A stretch of 64,000 nt of DNA from Holacanthus passer (taxonomy: Eukaryota > Chordata > Actinopteri > Pomacanthidae): positions 2,656,001 through 2,720,000 of the forward strand of contig JAFREQ010000047.1 of the NCBI GenBank assembly GCA_025331565.1. Direction: 5' to 3'. This document shows positions 23,327 through 33,390 of the stretch, piece after piece; position 1 is the first letter of the stretch, and every line of letters begins with the position of its first letter. The position numbers and the translations under genes were made by a program. The notes beneath the pieces were generated by a model, which was not told the origin of the DNA, ran no database searches, and saw only the letters and a list, made by a program, of their open reading frames with translations.

Positions 23327-23470
23327 CTGAAGCCCTATGTTGAGGTAAAGGAAGCCGATGGTCCCCTTTTCTCCGAGCTCATCCTGTTTTTCGACCCCTC
23401 CCATCTCGACGATACACAGACTCTCTGGCTGGGCTGGAAGGGCCTGCATACTCAACGGCTGTAGGCAGTC
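23327..23470 (-). CDS. sf3b3: sf3b3 coding exon 15 (residues 623-670)
   Basis: A 144-nt phase 0-0 exon reading DCLQPLSMQALPAQPESLCI and KQDELGEKGTIGFLYLNIGL. The acceptor is CACCTTCAG|GACTGC and the donor is CTTCAG|GTATTC. It covers the end of propeller B. Confidence 0.96.
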
Positions 23471-23606
23471 CTGAAGGTGATCAAGATTCAGAGGGTTAGG
23501 ACCATTTCAGCATACAGAAGGTTGCCAACATACAAAGCAGTCTCACGAAAATGTAGACACAAACATTTAGATAGGTGGTCTTCCTTTAAAGTGTTTCTGT
23601 TCATAC

Positions 23607-23762
23607 CGAAGGGTCCAGGGAGATGATTCGGACAGTGTTGTCAACCAGTCCCACAGCAAGGAATCGTGAGCGTTGCTCACCAGGGGGAACGTTAGCCAGG
23701 CTCATACAAACCACGTCTGCAGACATCTCCTTCCTCTCTGTGTACTCATTCAGCTGGCCAGA
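23607..23762 (-). CDS. sf3b3: sf3b3 coding exon 14 (residues 571-622)
   Basis: The reading frame is SGQLNEYTERKEMSADVVCM through FLAVGLVDNTVRIISLDPS, 52 codons. The acceptor is CTGTCTAG|TCTGG, a less common TAG, and the donor is CCTTCG|GTATGA. Part of propeller B. Confidence 0.95.
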
Positions 23763-24289
23763 CTAGACAGAGGAAGATAAAGGAGACAAACAGAGAAACA
23801 GTATTACTACACAGATTTTCAGTCACCTCAGTTTGTTCCTAAGTTTATTATGGTACCTGAGACTGATTTAGTGTTTAGTCACATTGTCAAGTGAAGGTCA
23901 TTATGTTTGATTTTCGCAGAGCTATGCAGTTATATCAGAGATTGTAGTTTAGCAAGCACTGATTGTTTCATGTGTCTTACTAAATGTTAGATACATAGAC
24001 AATCAAAAACATTAACAATAACATTCTGCAGATTGGTGTCAAAAATAGAATGTCACCGATACAGCGTATACAACTTGGCATTTTGCAAAAGCTGAAAAAA
24101 TAAGTGGATTAGGGATCTGTGACTTGTTAAATATAAGTTTTTGTAGCAGGGGATATATAAAGCGTAACATCCATTATAACAATAACTTTGCAAAGATCTC
24201 AACTGTAAAATAGTTTTAGTCAAGAACAGAGCCATTCCCTGTGGAAATACAATATATGCAAGTGCACACAAAAACATGTCCATCCTTAC

Positions 24290-24445
24290 CGGGTCCATCT
24301 CAAAGTAGACCAGCTCCCCTCCAGTGAGTGCAATAACAACCTGTCTCTGGTTCACAGCACAGCGGACAATGGTTTTTTTGCCAGGAGTCTTCCACTCATT
24401 TACACGCTTGTCTGCTCGGATGTGGCGGATACCATCTGGGTACAC
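24290..24445 (-). CDS. sf3b3: sf3b3 coding exon 13 (residues 519-570)
   Basis: A 156-nt phase 0-0 exon: acceptor CCTTACAG|GTGTAC, donor GACCCG|GTAAGG. It reads VYPDGIRHIRADKRVNEWKT and QRQVVIALTGGELVYFEMDP, propeller B. The basic IRHIRADKRVNEWKTPGKK segment is typical of SF3B3. Confidence 0.96.
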
Positions 24446-24935
24446 CTGTAAGGAGAAGGAGAGAGAGAGAGCAGAGGAAATAAGATGGAAAGAAAGTAAA
24501 AGTGTGGAACCTTTGTCTCCCCCTTCTGGCAGTGAGAATAATTACACAAACACTGTCAACGTGCTTATGACACCATAGGAGCCACCATGCTCTTTATTGC
24601 GGCAGCCTAATCCCCTCCTTCAGCTCAACAAGTCATTACTAGTTGATAGAAAATGCATCACCACCGGTGCATCAGTGTGGGAATGTCACCACAGACACCA
24701 GATTTAAAAACTACAGCATAATGTGAAATACAGAGAGATTAACCTGGCAATGATGGGCTTAATTAGCATTGAGTGAACTTGTTTGCCAAGAGCTTGAACG
24801 TAAAGGACCATCAGTTATCTGTAAATGTCCCACACTGTAGGTTTAATATTTTATTATTAGTTGGGCAGGGGTCTGAAAATATTCAACTGTACACAGGTAT
24901 AAATGAGGATGATGTTAAAGCCACATTGCACCCAC

Positions 24936-25087
24936 CTGCACAAGGGCGTCTTCGCCGAGCAGTGAGCAGGAGAGAGTGGGCGTCGTTCCCAGGAATCCAG
25001 AATCTGTCACTTCCTCTACAGTCTCCCCAATGGACAGAACCAGGGTAGCGTTCACGAAAGACACGATGATGTAGGCATCAAACTCGT
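24936..25087 (-). CDS. sf3b3: sf3b3 coding exon 12 (residues 468-518)
   Basis: Acceptor TCATCAG|ACGAG and donor GTGCAG|GTGGG give 152 nt. It reads DEFDAYIIVSFVNATLVLSI and TDSGFLGTTPTLSCSLLGED, the most conserved strand set of propeller B. A 2.1-kb intron separates it from exon 11. Confidence 0.96.
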
Positions 25088-27171
25088 CTGATGAAAAAAG
25101 GAATCGAGACAAACAAAGACAAAGGAGCACTGATCAGAAAAACAATGCTGCTGGAGGCTGAATGTGAAGAATGAATAATAGAAAATGATGTGGGTGAGCA
25201 GAGATGGAGACTTCAAGGACATGGGAAACAAACAGCGACGCAGCAGAGTAATGTTGTATGTAATTAACAGTAGTGTGTTTCCCGCAGGCAGATGTGGTCT
25301 CATACGTTTGCTTTAGACATTACATGTTTAAATTTATGCACATTGCCTCATTTTGAGCCACAAAATCCCCCAAAGGCCAACACTGAAACAACACTCACTT
25401 CCTTTACTTTTTCCCCCACAAGGGAATTGCCTTGGCTTGGCACTGTGTGTGATTTCACATTTTTAAAGACAAAGTCAACTTGATGTGACTAAATCTGTTT
25501 GTAAACCTTTCACACGACACAGTACAGTCTTCCGCTAACACAACCAACATGTGGCCACATCTTACCTTACTTGACACCATCCAGAAGGAAAAACATCAGA
25601 CAGCCTGTTGCTTTAGTGGCAAACAGACTCACTGACCTCACACTGTTTAGAAAATTCAATTCAACAATTTCATTTAGCAGACGCTTTTATCCAAAACGAT
25701 TTTAGAAACACCTTCAAACATCTTCCTTCTTATTACAATACTGTTGGAAAATGAAAGTTCTCTGACAAGACAAACTCTACTTTGGCAAAACAAGCACTTG
25801 AACAGAAACAAAAGGGCATTGACCGTGTCAATGTCATGAGTGTCATCCTGAAACTAGCTGTGGGTTTTTTTCCCCTGACACATCTCACATACACACACTC
25901 ATGCAACACTGATCTAAAGGCTGATCTCTGTCAGCTGTGGTGAAACTATTTGGCCAAATGTAAAAACCATTTGACCTCTGAGAAATGCACTGTTGCACAG
26001 AATAACCTAAACTGAGGAGAGTACTCCTACAAACACAAAGACGTGCACAAACTTGTGTCATGAATTTGATTCTATATCGAAAAGATTGAAATGGGCTTTC
26101 AGTTTCAATCATCGAAATCAAAAGCAGGATAAGAGATTATACCAGTATTTTTTCTCTCTCTGCCCCCGCCTACTTGTGCCCGTTGGGCACTTGTCTGAAA
26201 AAATTCAAAGACAACAGTGTAGGTACATGACACCATGGCCACTGCCAGAGTTGGAGATGACTGAGAATCAGAACTTTGTTTAGCTTGTAGGCTATGCTAC
26301 ACATACATGATGCTGCTGCTGCGTGTGTGTGCTGCTACACATACTGTGAGAACCTCAAGCTGTTGTTGTAAAGAACCTTTCTGCCATCTAGTGACTGTGA
26401 AATAAGTTACTAAGTAGTAGTAGTAGTTATTAAACCAATGAATAATGAGCTGATCTTCACAAATGTCAGTGCCGAAAAAATGTTGAAATCCCACTGAATC
26501 GTAACATAAAAATGTTTGAAAAGTCCAGTTAAATCATGGATTTAGAGAATTATACCCCTATCAAAAACACTGAACATCCGCATTTAACTATTTTAATCAG
26601 ATTTCAAAGTGTCTCTTGTAACTCACAACACAACACACAACTACTATGTCAAACCCAGAGTGACAGAAGTACATCAGAGAAGCTGAGAAGAATCCATGCT
26701 GCTATTAGCAGTGCTGTCTGATGCGACAGAGGAGTTCTGCACCGCAACTTGACAGAGCAATTGCTTGAAGGATGAAATGATACATCTCTATTTCATAAGC
26801 TGCATTAAGAGTGTAGGCAGTCACTGACGCCTACGTACACAGCAAACCACGAAGTTAGGTCGGTGATGTCTGGACACACAGCTCTGATCTGACCACTTGC
26901 CAATAACAGTGTGGACAGTCTGTCTGAAAGATCTGATTTGAGAAACAAATCTTACTGTCAGCAGTGTGAACAAAGCCTTAAATAAATCTTTACAGTGAAA
27001 GTCATTCATTACAACAGCCTTCAGGTGACCTGTCAGGTCGAAGTCAATCGACATCAATCATCCCATGAATCCAGTCCAGTGGCATCCGTCTTTAATGGAC
27101 TGTAAGCTGACATTGAACATTTGGTTTATGAGAGAGTGGGTAAAAGGTGTCTGAAAAAACAAACTTATTAC
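25088..27171 (-). other. sf3b3 intron 11 (2.1 kb)
   Basis: Apart from a short dispersed word at 25655-25712 (TTTAGCAGACGCTTTTATCC, a fish retroposon tail motif) and an AGTAGTAGTAGT run near 26413, I see nothing exon-like, RNA-like or repetitive. Confidence 0.6.
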
Positions 27172-27244
27172 CTTCCACATGTCTGCGTACTGTCCACACA
27201 GCGTTGGGGTTACCGGGCAGCTCAGACACAGCCATTTCTGAAAC
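27172..27244 (-). CDS. sf3b3: sf3b3 coding exon 11 (residues 444-467)
   Basis: The smallest internal coding exon, 73 nt. It reads VSEMAVSELPGNPNAVWTVR and RHVE, with acceptor TATCAG|GTTTCA and donor GAAG|GTAATA. The split Asp codon is finished in exon 12. Propeller B. Confidence 0.95.
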
Positions 27245-27586
27245 CTGATAAGAGACAGATAGAGAAGGAAGAAGAGAAAGACAAAAAAAAGGAGGCGAAT
27301 GGGATTTAATGTTTATCAAATATCACTTATTTTATCATTACACTGAAAGGGCTAGATCCAAGGATTTTATTTAGTAATGATTGTTTATAAGACCGTTTCA
27401 AAAGTCAGGATGCATTCACACACAGTCTTGATTTTAGGTTGAGTATATTCAATCCGTTCATGCTGCATTCATATGGATTGGACAGTAGACTAGTAGTTCT
27501 TTGAAAGAGTGTACTTGCATTATTACTTGCAGTATTATGTTACTATATTAGTATTATTATTATATCATAAATACCAGATTTTGTGT

Positions 27587-27670
27587 CTGTGCTGAAATCA
27601 GAGTGATTTACAGAATCTTCAGCTTTAATTCAGAGAAGAGACATGAACAAACTCATCACTTTTCAGCCAG
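27587..27670 (-). ncRNA. SNORD111-type box C/D snoRNA, copy D (sf3b3 intron 10)
   Basis: The most diverged copy outside the functional parts. Box C is GTGATGA (27653-27659), box D CTGA (27598-27601), D' CTGA (27630-27633). The guide TTCATGTCTCTTC matches the same 28S site with one extra wobble pair. The flanks form a strong stem, GCTGAAA with TTTCAGC. Conservation of boxes, guide and stem pairing while the rest differs is the pattern expected of a selected RNA. Confidence 0.86.
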
Positions 27671-27726
27671 AAGTGTGGTGTGTGTACCTGCATGCAAGTT
27701 ATGTTGTTAAGTGTGTGTGTGTGTAC

Positions 27727-27822
27727 CTCCAGTCCATGTCTCAGGACCCTCAGAGTTGACCGGGGTCCTCGTCCACAGGCGACATACAACTGTGGTGTAT
27801 CTTCATTGGCCAAATCAGCAAT
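27727..27822 (-). CDS. sf3b3: sf3b3 coding exon 10 (residues 412-443)
   Basis: A 96-nt phase 0-0 exon: acceptor ATGACAG|ATTGCT, donor GGAG|GTACAC. It reads IADLANEDTPQLYVACGRGP and RVLRHGLE, a hallmark of SF3B3 in the first part of propeller B. Its downstream intron hosts snoRNA copy D. Confidence 0.96.
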
Positions 27823-27936
27823 CTGTCATAAACAGGAAGAGAAGTAAGGAGGGAGCAGCAAAGATATACACTGTTCAAAGACTTTGTATTCCAGCAGTAC
27901 AGCTCTGTGTGGGAGTGCACATAAACACACACTGAC

Positions 27937-28102
27937 CTGACAGGACATGATGGGTGACAAGTTCTCCTGTTCGTCCACCAGCACAAGGTTCTTGAGAGGT
28001 CGGGGTTGGAAGAAGAAGGTGTCTCCCTCTTCCAGTGGCATTGCAGAGGAGAACTCAGGCTCCTCGTCATCATCACCCAAGTGGGCGATTTGGTAAAGGT
28101 AA
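27937..28102 (-). CDS. sf3b3: sf3b3 coding exon 9 (about residues 356-411)
   Basis: Acceptor CTTTAG|TTACC and donor TGCCAG|GTCAGT bound 166 nt. It contains YLYQIAHLGDDDEEPEFSSA and the PRPLKNLVLVDE motif marking the passage from propeller A to propeller B. The end, ENLSPIMSCQ, is somewhat diverged from the human residues I recall. Confidence 0.96.
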
Positions 28103-28295
28103 CTAAAGAAAACAAAAGGTAGAACAATATGAGCAGAAGAGGTTTGAGAGGGGGAAGACGTGAATGAAGCAAAAGATCAATAGACAGGAATTCTGGCCCC
28201 AAGCTGAGCTTTGAGGATATTTTGTAAGTTGTAAGTTGTTTTGTAAGGTTTATAAGTTGTGTTCCACCAAAGGTAATACAAAACACATGACTTAC

Positions 28296-28399
28296 TGGTT
28301 TCCAAACTCTGAAGACACAAACAAGAAGCCAGTCTTCAGGACACACATGGCTGTTGCCACAGGGATCGTGTCAAAGTATTTCAGCCTGATTTCTGTGAC
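28296..28399 (-). CDS. sf3b3: sf3b3 coding exon 8 (about residues 322-355)
   Basis: Acceptor TTTCTCAG|GTCACA and donor AACCA|GTAAGT give 104 nt. It reads VTEIRLKYFDTIPVATAMCV and LKTGFLFVSSEFGN. The terminal CA joins T of exon 9 to make His, as in the family (GNHYLYQIAHLG). Confidence 0.96.
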
Positions 28400-28623
28400 C
28401 TGAGAAACAACAAAGACCCTTTTAAAGATACAGTTTTGTGCTGAATCATTTAGCCGATAAATCAATCCACAGAAAATGAGTCAATGACTACTTGTTACTG
28501 GTTGCTGTTGCTTTTCTCTGTTTCACATTAGGGATTACAGATATGCAGCACCTAGTCAAAATGGACTTGGCTGATACCATTTGTTTCACTCTGAAACTGA
28601 TTTTATTCTTCATGTTCGCTCAC

Positions 28624-28761
28624 CATTTCTTCATCTGTTTCGAGGGTAACCTTAAAGATATCTCCTTGCTCAGTCTGGGCCAGGAAGAAGAACATGGACT
28701 TGGTCTTGTGGGTGGCCGAGCAGACAAATATCATGCCACGCTCCGGGTCATCCAGGTCATT
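28624..28761 (-). CDS. sf3b3: sf3b3 coding exon 7 (residues 276-321)
   Basis: A 138-nt phase 0-0 exon with acceptor CCTACAG|AAT and donor ATG|GTGAGC. It reads NDLDDPERGMIFVCSATHKT, then SMFFFLAQTEQGDIFKVTLE, propeller A blades of the SF3B3 family. Confidence 0.96.
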
Positions 28762-29066
28762 CTGTAGGATGGGACAGACAAAGGAAAGGGAGCAGAATAA
28801 AAATAAATGTGCTTACAGAGACAAAAAGTAACCAGACACAGTTTAACATTAAAATAAAACAAACAAAAAAACAAAGTGGAGTGGGTGTGATGACTTGAAC
28901 TGTAACACAACTTCCAAATAAGAAATAAAAAACCACATTCCATTTAAAATCACTGTACTGGATTACAAACATGGGAAGCGGTAGTAAAAGATACTCAGAA
29001 GGCCGGAAAAGGTGTGTGTAACAGGTTATGTGTTGTAAATGATGTATTTCTGTATTTAGGACTCAC

Positions 29067-29179
29067 CCTGCGTCGCGGGATGGGGCAGCGAATGTCAGGC
29101 TGGTCTCCAAAATTCTTGTATGTGATGTAGTTTTCGGAGCAGATGAGAACTCCACTTGGTCCATCTGAGCCACCGGGGA
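29067..29179 (-). CDS. sf3b3: sf3b3 coding exon 6 (residues 238-275)
   Basis: After TTTCTAG| the frame reads (V)PGGSDGPSGVLICSENYIT and ends with the basic run CPIPRRR before |GTGAGT. The basic stretch is conserved in SF3B3 orthologues. Length is 113 nt and phases match the flanking exons. Confidence 0.96.
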
Positions 29180-29330
29180 CTAGAAACAGAGGATTAGTTA
29201 GTGGGATGGTTTTTGATGATGCTGATTACAGTAAAAAAAAAAAAAAAAACCAGCTGGAATCCAAAAGCAGGGCTCCAAGGTTTCCTTTAACTGCTCTGCT
29301 GACACTTAAATGTTTTAAACATTTAAACTC

Positions 29331-29410
29331 GTGTTGAGATCAGAGACGTTAAATCTTTCTCCAGTGTTGGTCAGAGAAGAGACATGACAAACTCATCATA
29401 TCTACAACAC
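29331..29410 (-). ncRNA. SNORD111-type box C/D snoRNA, copy C (sf3b3 intron 5)
   Basis: Box C is ATGATGA (29393-29399), box D CTGA (29340-29343), and D' CTGA precedes a changed spacer. The guide TCATGTCTCTTC is intact. This copy has the best closing stem: GTGTTG on the 5' side pairs with CAACAC on the 3' side, extended by AGA/TCT next to the boxes. Unlike the other copies it lies 314 nt from the donor and 150 nt before the acceptor of exon 6, nearer the position usual for vertebrate intronic C/D snoRNAs. Confidence 0.87.
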
Positions 29411-29486
29411 TTTGAGGATGAATCCACTGTAATCTAACAAGCCAATGTGTGCTGTATTACAGCCATGCCAGTACATACATTAGATA

Positions 29487-29530
29487 AATTGTTCCTTTAT
29501 TAGTCCTACAATGGGGAAATTTACAGATTC
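29487..29530 (-). repeat. Short dispersed repeat tail (intron 5)
   Basis: TTGTTCCTTTATTAGTCCTA followed by CAATGGGGAAATTTAC is another copy of the unit at 33082 and 42550. It lies beside snoRNA copy C. Confidence 0.55.
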
Positions 29531-29724
29531 TTCTGAAAACAAATCCTACAAAGTTGCACATTCTCAAGAGGCATCTGGCTTTCAGTTTCATTTCCACTGT
29601 CTCTGCTTGGTGTATTTTGCCACACTAGCCTCTTTTTTTCCTACATTTATGACAGTCTCCGACCATTGCCATTAATAACCATTGTTTCCTTGGTGTGTGC
29701 AACCACTCGTGTCCAAATGCTCAC

Positions 29725-29866
29725 CAGTGATGAGGAAATTTCCATGCTCCTCCAAAGCTTCACTGTACTTGCGGACCACGTGATTCAAGCCGAGGTCCAG
29801 CTCGTAAAATGTGAGCGTCTGTTGTGTGTTGGCGGCAGCTTCTCCTGTCGGGTCGTTGTCGGCTTC
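29725..29866 (-). CDS. sf3b3: sf3b3 coding exon 5 (residues 191-237)
   Basis: Acceptor CTTTTCAG|GAAGCC and donor ATCACTG|GTGAGC bound 142 nt. The frame runs EADNDPTGEAAANTQQTLTF to HGNFLIT and includes the acidic loop conserved in the family. The exon ends phase 1; the Val codon is completed in exon 6. Confidence 0.96.
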
Positions 29867-30062
29867 CTGAAAAGAGCAAATGTTGACAAACAGGATCAGA
29901 GATTTTCAAAACAAGTCCTTTCTTAGGCACACAATAGCTTAAGACACTATGAGAGTGGTGGCAACTTAAAAAAAAATTAAAGATGCATTAGGCAAAACCT
30001 GTGCAAACCAAAGCAAACCCTTCCACCCTTGCAGCCCCTCCCACCAAACCCACTATTTCAAG

Positions 30063-30950
30063 CAGGAGTCAGTTCCCCTGCGAAACCTCCTGCCTAACAA
30101 CTAACACAAAACACTCAGCTAGAAACTGAGGAGTCATTTTTGATCAGTACCTCAACTTCAATCAGCACATTAAGAGTCTTGTTCTCTATTTATCCACCCC
30201 TTCGTTTTCTCCCGACTACACTACAGAAATTTATTATTTACTTGCCTAAATGATGCAGCAGTTGCCCATCTACAGTTGGTGCAGAATGCAGCAGCTTAAC
30301 TTCTCATAAGCACTTGATGTAGTAGACACATCACTCCAGTCCTGGCTTATTGGCACTGGTTCCCTATACGTTACAGATTTCACTTTAAGATTCCACCGAT
30401 TACTTTGAAATCTGTACATGGTCTAGCTCCACTTTACATTTCAGAATTGTTAATCCCCTATTCCCCTCACATCAGAGAATGTAATATTGTTCAAAGTTCC
30501 ACAATCTAGGTTTAAAACAAATGGGGCTCACGCTTTTACAGCTCCCGCTCCAATGCTGTGAAACAAACTTTTCTTCATTATCAGATCAGCTGAGGCAGCA
30601 CCTCAGTTTTAAAAAGCTTTTAAAACACCCATACAGACAAGCATGTGTATAACATCTTTATGCTTAATTATATGGTTTAATGTTGCTCTTTTATATTTTG
30701 TTTTATCGTTTTATGTTTGACCACTTCTTGATATTCCTGTTTTTATTGCATTTTCTATGTATGATGCTCTCTCATTTTTTGTGTGTTATTTCTCTATGAT
30801 TCACTATCTTTGCACCTATATTTTATTGTTTTTTGTGAAACACCTTGTGACTCTGGTTTTAATTTTCTTAAGTCTGAAAACGACGCCAAGAGAAGGTTCA
30901 AAAGTAGACCACCTCCCTACCCCAGCTTTAAACAATAATAAAAGGGTAAT
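30063..30950 (+). mobile_element. L2-type LINE fragment (reverse transcriptase C-terminus), sf3b3 intron 4
   Basis: The plus-strand frames read GVIFDQYLNFNQHIKSLV and, further on, QLVQNAAA, HITPVLAYWHWFPI, and LKSVHGLAPLYISELLIPYS. These are the conserved end of L2/Maui-type reverse transcriptases (LGVIFD..., LVQNAAARLL, HITPVL..LHWLPV, ALHGLAP.YL). Stops and frameshifts interrupt it. A second, differently deleted copy lies at 32560-33300. Confidence 0.75.
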
Positions 30951-30953
30951 AAC

Positions 30954-31038
30954 TTATGTGCTGAGATCAGAGATGTTAAATCTTTCTCCAGTGACAGTCA
31001 GAGAAGAGACATGACAAACTCATCATATCTAGAACACA
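30954..31038 (-). ncRNA. SNORD111-type box C/D snoRNA, copy B (sf3b3 intron 4)
   Basis: Nearly identical to copy A. Box C is ATGATGA (31020-31026) and box D is CTGA (30967-30970), with the same D' and the same TCATGTCTCTTC guide to 28S rRNA. The flanking stem is the same as in copy A. It begins 51 nt after the exon 4 donor. It lies at the end of a repeated block containing an L2-type LINE fragment, the same block that surrounds copy A, so the two are recent duplicates. Confidence 0.88.
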
Positions 31039-31089
31039 AGCCAGCGTACGTTATCTTAAAGACATAACCCTGAGTGTTTATGACCCTAC

Positions 31090-31262
31090 CTCATAGTCCA
31101 TTTCCAGGCAGGCGAACATAGGATTTTCAAAGCCGACATCGACTCCTACAACATGGTAGACCAGTGTGTTTGCTTTATGGGCTTCCAGTGGAGACGAGAT
31201 GGTCAGTCTTGCAGCTGCATCTCTGTTCAGAATGTAAACCAGCTTCTGTTTCTCTATCGCAC
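31090..31262 (-). CDS. sf3b3: sf3b3 coding exon 4 (about residues 133-190)
   Basis: The exon begins after TTTAG| and reads G-AIEKQKLVYILNRDAAARL, later HVVGVDVGFENPMFACLEMD, ending TAT GAG|GTAGG. The codon split with exon 3 gives Gly where I recall Ser in human. The exon is part of propeller A. Its downstream intron carries a SNORD111-type snoRNA that starts 51 nt beyond the donor. Confidence 0.96.
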
Positions 31263-31784
31263 CTAAACAGTGGAAGGAAATCCAAAAAATAGTTATGTAA
31301 TTTTAATATACATGGCCCTCATTCAGACCAAAACATTTTAATTATAGCATACAGTATGCATCATTTATTACAAATACACTTTTTGAACAACTTGAAAATT
31401 GCTCCATCAATCTCAGGAATCCAGTTACCGCTTAATTAGGTAAACTTAATTAAAACAGCAGCCCTGTGAAAAAATCCTTCCTTCAATATATTCAAATGTA
31501 TTCACATTATTTGTAAAAGCTAATATTAGCAATCAATGTAGGTTGCAAAGAAAAAAGAATCAGTTTTCAACCTTTTTTAAGTACATTAAAAAAAACTACA
31601 TTTAATTACATTCTAATGAAATCCTGTTTTTGTAAAATTGCAAATTTTAAAATGTTTAATTGTGCTGGACTGAACTGCAATACATGTGGCAAACTTTTTC
31701 TAAGCTATGTGGTGTTGAGCTAACGTCATCACTTTGATTCATACGTTGTACATACATTTTTACTCTTTGATAATGACTTCTTAC

Positions 31785-31955
31785 CGATCATAACAGCTCT
31801 GCCTTTTGGGTCAACAGCCAGGAACTGTCCGGGGACGATGCGCCGGCAGCCGCTCTTCCCAAACGTTTCCTGGTGGATCTTCTCAAACATGTTTTTTGAT
31901 GGATGATATTCCAGGATGACGATACGACCACTGTCGCTTCCAACAACAATGTAGT
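31785..31955 (-). CDS. sf3b3: sf3b3 coding exon 3 (about residues 76-132)
   Basis: This 171-nt exon reads DYIVVGSDSGRIVILEYHPS and then the conserved SGCRRIVPGQFLAVDPKGRA stretch. The acceptor is TTTGTAG|AC, with the Asp codon split from exon 2, and the donor is ATC G|GTAAGA. It encodes blades of propeller A inside the MMS1_N-type region. It is separated from exon 2 by an intron of only 128 nt. Confidence 0.96.
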
Positions 31956-32083
31956 CTACAAACACACATGAACATGTATAAATACAAAAAACAACAGTAG
32001 TGCATAGAGTGAAAGAACAATGCCTTTTCCCCTTACACTTTATAAAATTGTTTGTCCCAGTGCACGACCCCTTGGCTACATAC

Positions 32084-32239
32084 CTTTGGTTCCTCCTGTG
32101 AGTCTGAAGGCCATCAGAGACCTAACGATGCCAAACACCTCCACGGTGAGCAGAGTGTGCACCTTTCCTGTGTTGGCATCTGGCCGCAATAATTCCAAGA
32201 TCTTTCCCCTGGAAACGACGATCTCCTGCATCTTGGTTC
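32084..32239 (-). CDS. sf3b3: sf3b3 coding exon 2 (about residues 24-75)
   Basis: The acceptor GATAG|GAACC and donor AAAG|GTATG bound a 156-nt exon. It reads GTKMQEIVVSRGKILELLRP and continues to LMAFRLTGGTK, the start of propeller A in the SF3B3/DDB1/CPSF1 family. Met in GTKMQEI replaces a Gln that I recall in the human protein. Phases 1 and 1 fit both neighbours. Confidence 0.96.
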
Positions 32240-32559
32240 CTATCAAGACACAAACATATCTTTTCAGCATTCAGCTTGTGAACTGAAAAAAAATGCTGTA
32301 TAGCTTTTCTGTCAGATATATACTATGGTTCGAATCTGGAAATGGAAATCATCATGTTTAACAAGATTTCTGACCAAAATCTGCTCAACTTTCACACATT
32401 TGATCTAAGAAATATAAAAAAGGCTTGAATTAACAATTCAAAGTTATGATGCGACCTTTAGTTTGATTGATATTAGCAGCATGTAATCATTTTACACCCA
32501 CAAGAAAACGATACTGTATGTTTTAGTACTGTATTCAGAGGGGTTGCATTCTTCTATCC

Positions 32560-33330
32560 CAGGAGTCAGTTCCCCTGCAAAACCTCCTGCCTAACAACTA
32601 ACACAAAACACTCAGCTAGAAACTGAGGAGTCATTTTTGATCAGTACCTCAACTTCAATCAGCACATTAAGAGTCTTGTTCCCTACTTACAAATCAGAAA
32701 TGTTGCCAAAGTCAAAGCAATGCACCCCAAGTACACAGCTGAATAACTTATCTACCCCTTTGTTTTCTCCCGACTACAATACCAAAATGTATTATTTACT
32801 TGGCTAAATGATGCAGCAGTTGCCCATCTACAGATAGTGCAGAATGCAGCAGCTTAACTTCTCATAAACACTTCCAGTCCTGGCTGATTGGCACTGGTTC
32901 CCCATACGTTACAGATTTCACTTTCACCTGTGAAACAAACTCTCCCTCAATATCAAAAACACCAGTACAGACAGGCATGTGTATAACATCTTTATGTTTA
33001 TTTAAATGTTTTAATGTTGCTCTTTTATATTTTGTTTTATCACTTTATGTTTGACCATTTCTTGATATTCCTGTTTTTATTAAGATAAGATAAACCTTTA
33101 TTCGTCCCACAGTGGGGAAATTTGCAAAAAAAAAAACATGTTCTATGTATGATGCTCTCTCAAAGATTTTTGTTTGTTTGTGTTACTTCTTTATGATTCA
33201 CTATCTTTGCACCTATATTGTATTGTATTTGCGAAACACCTTGTGAAAACAGAGCCAAGAGAAGGTGCAAGAGTATAGTTTTTTCTCAGACCACTTGAAT
33301 TACAATATGCTGGACTCTTATCATGAAATT
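32560..33330 (+). mobile_element. L2-type LINE fragment, second copy (sf3b3 intron 1)
   Basis: This copy parallels 30063-30950 almost base for base over most of its length, including the same odd junctions. It keeps about 60 bp (near 32685-32750) that the first copy lacks and lacks about 250 bp present there. It also contains a 50-60 bp insertion of the short dispersed tail unit at 33082-33137. Confidence 0.75.
33082..33137 (-). repeat. Short dispersed repeat inserted inside the duplicated LINE block
   Basis: The sequence AAGATAAGATAAACCTTTAT, then TCGTCCCACAGTGGGGAAAT and a poly(A) run, interrupts CCTGTTTTTATT / TTCTATGTATGATG. The matching empty site is intact at 30737-30767. On the minus strand the unit runs GCAAATTTCCCCACTGTGGG to a CTTATCTTA tail. 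Confidence 0.75.
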
Positions 33331-33390
33331 TTTGCCCAATGACAAAAAAAATGGCAGGATATTTAACCAGTGATACTTGAAAATTAAGCT

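Noticed and set aside
27750..28346. 198-codon minus-strand open frame, the longest in the window
   Set aside because: It is an out-of-frame shadow running through sf3b3 exons 8-10 and their introns. The true frame of those exons is clear from the protein family.
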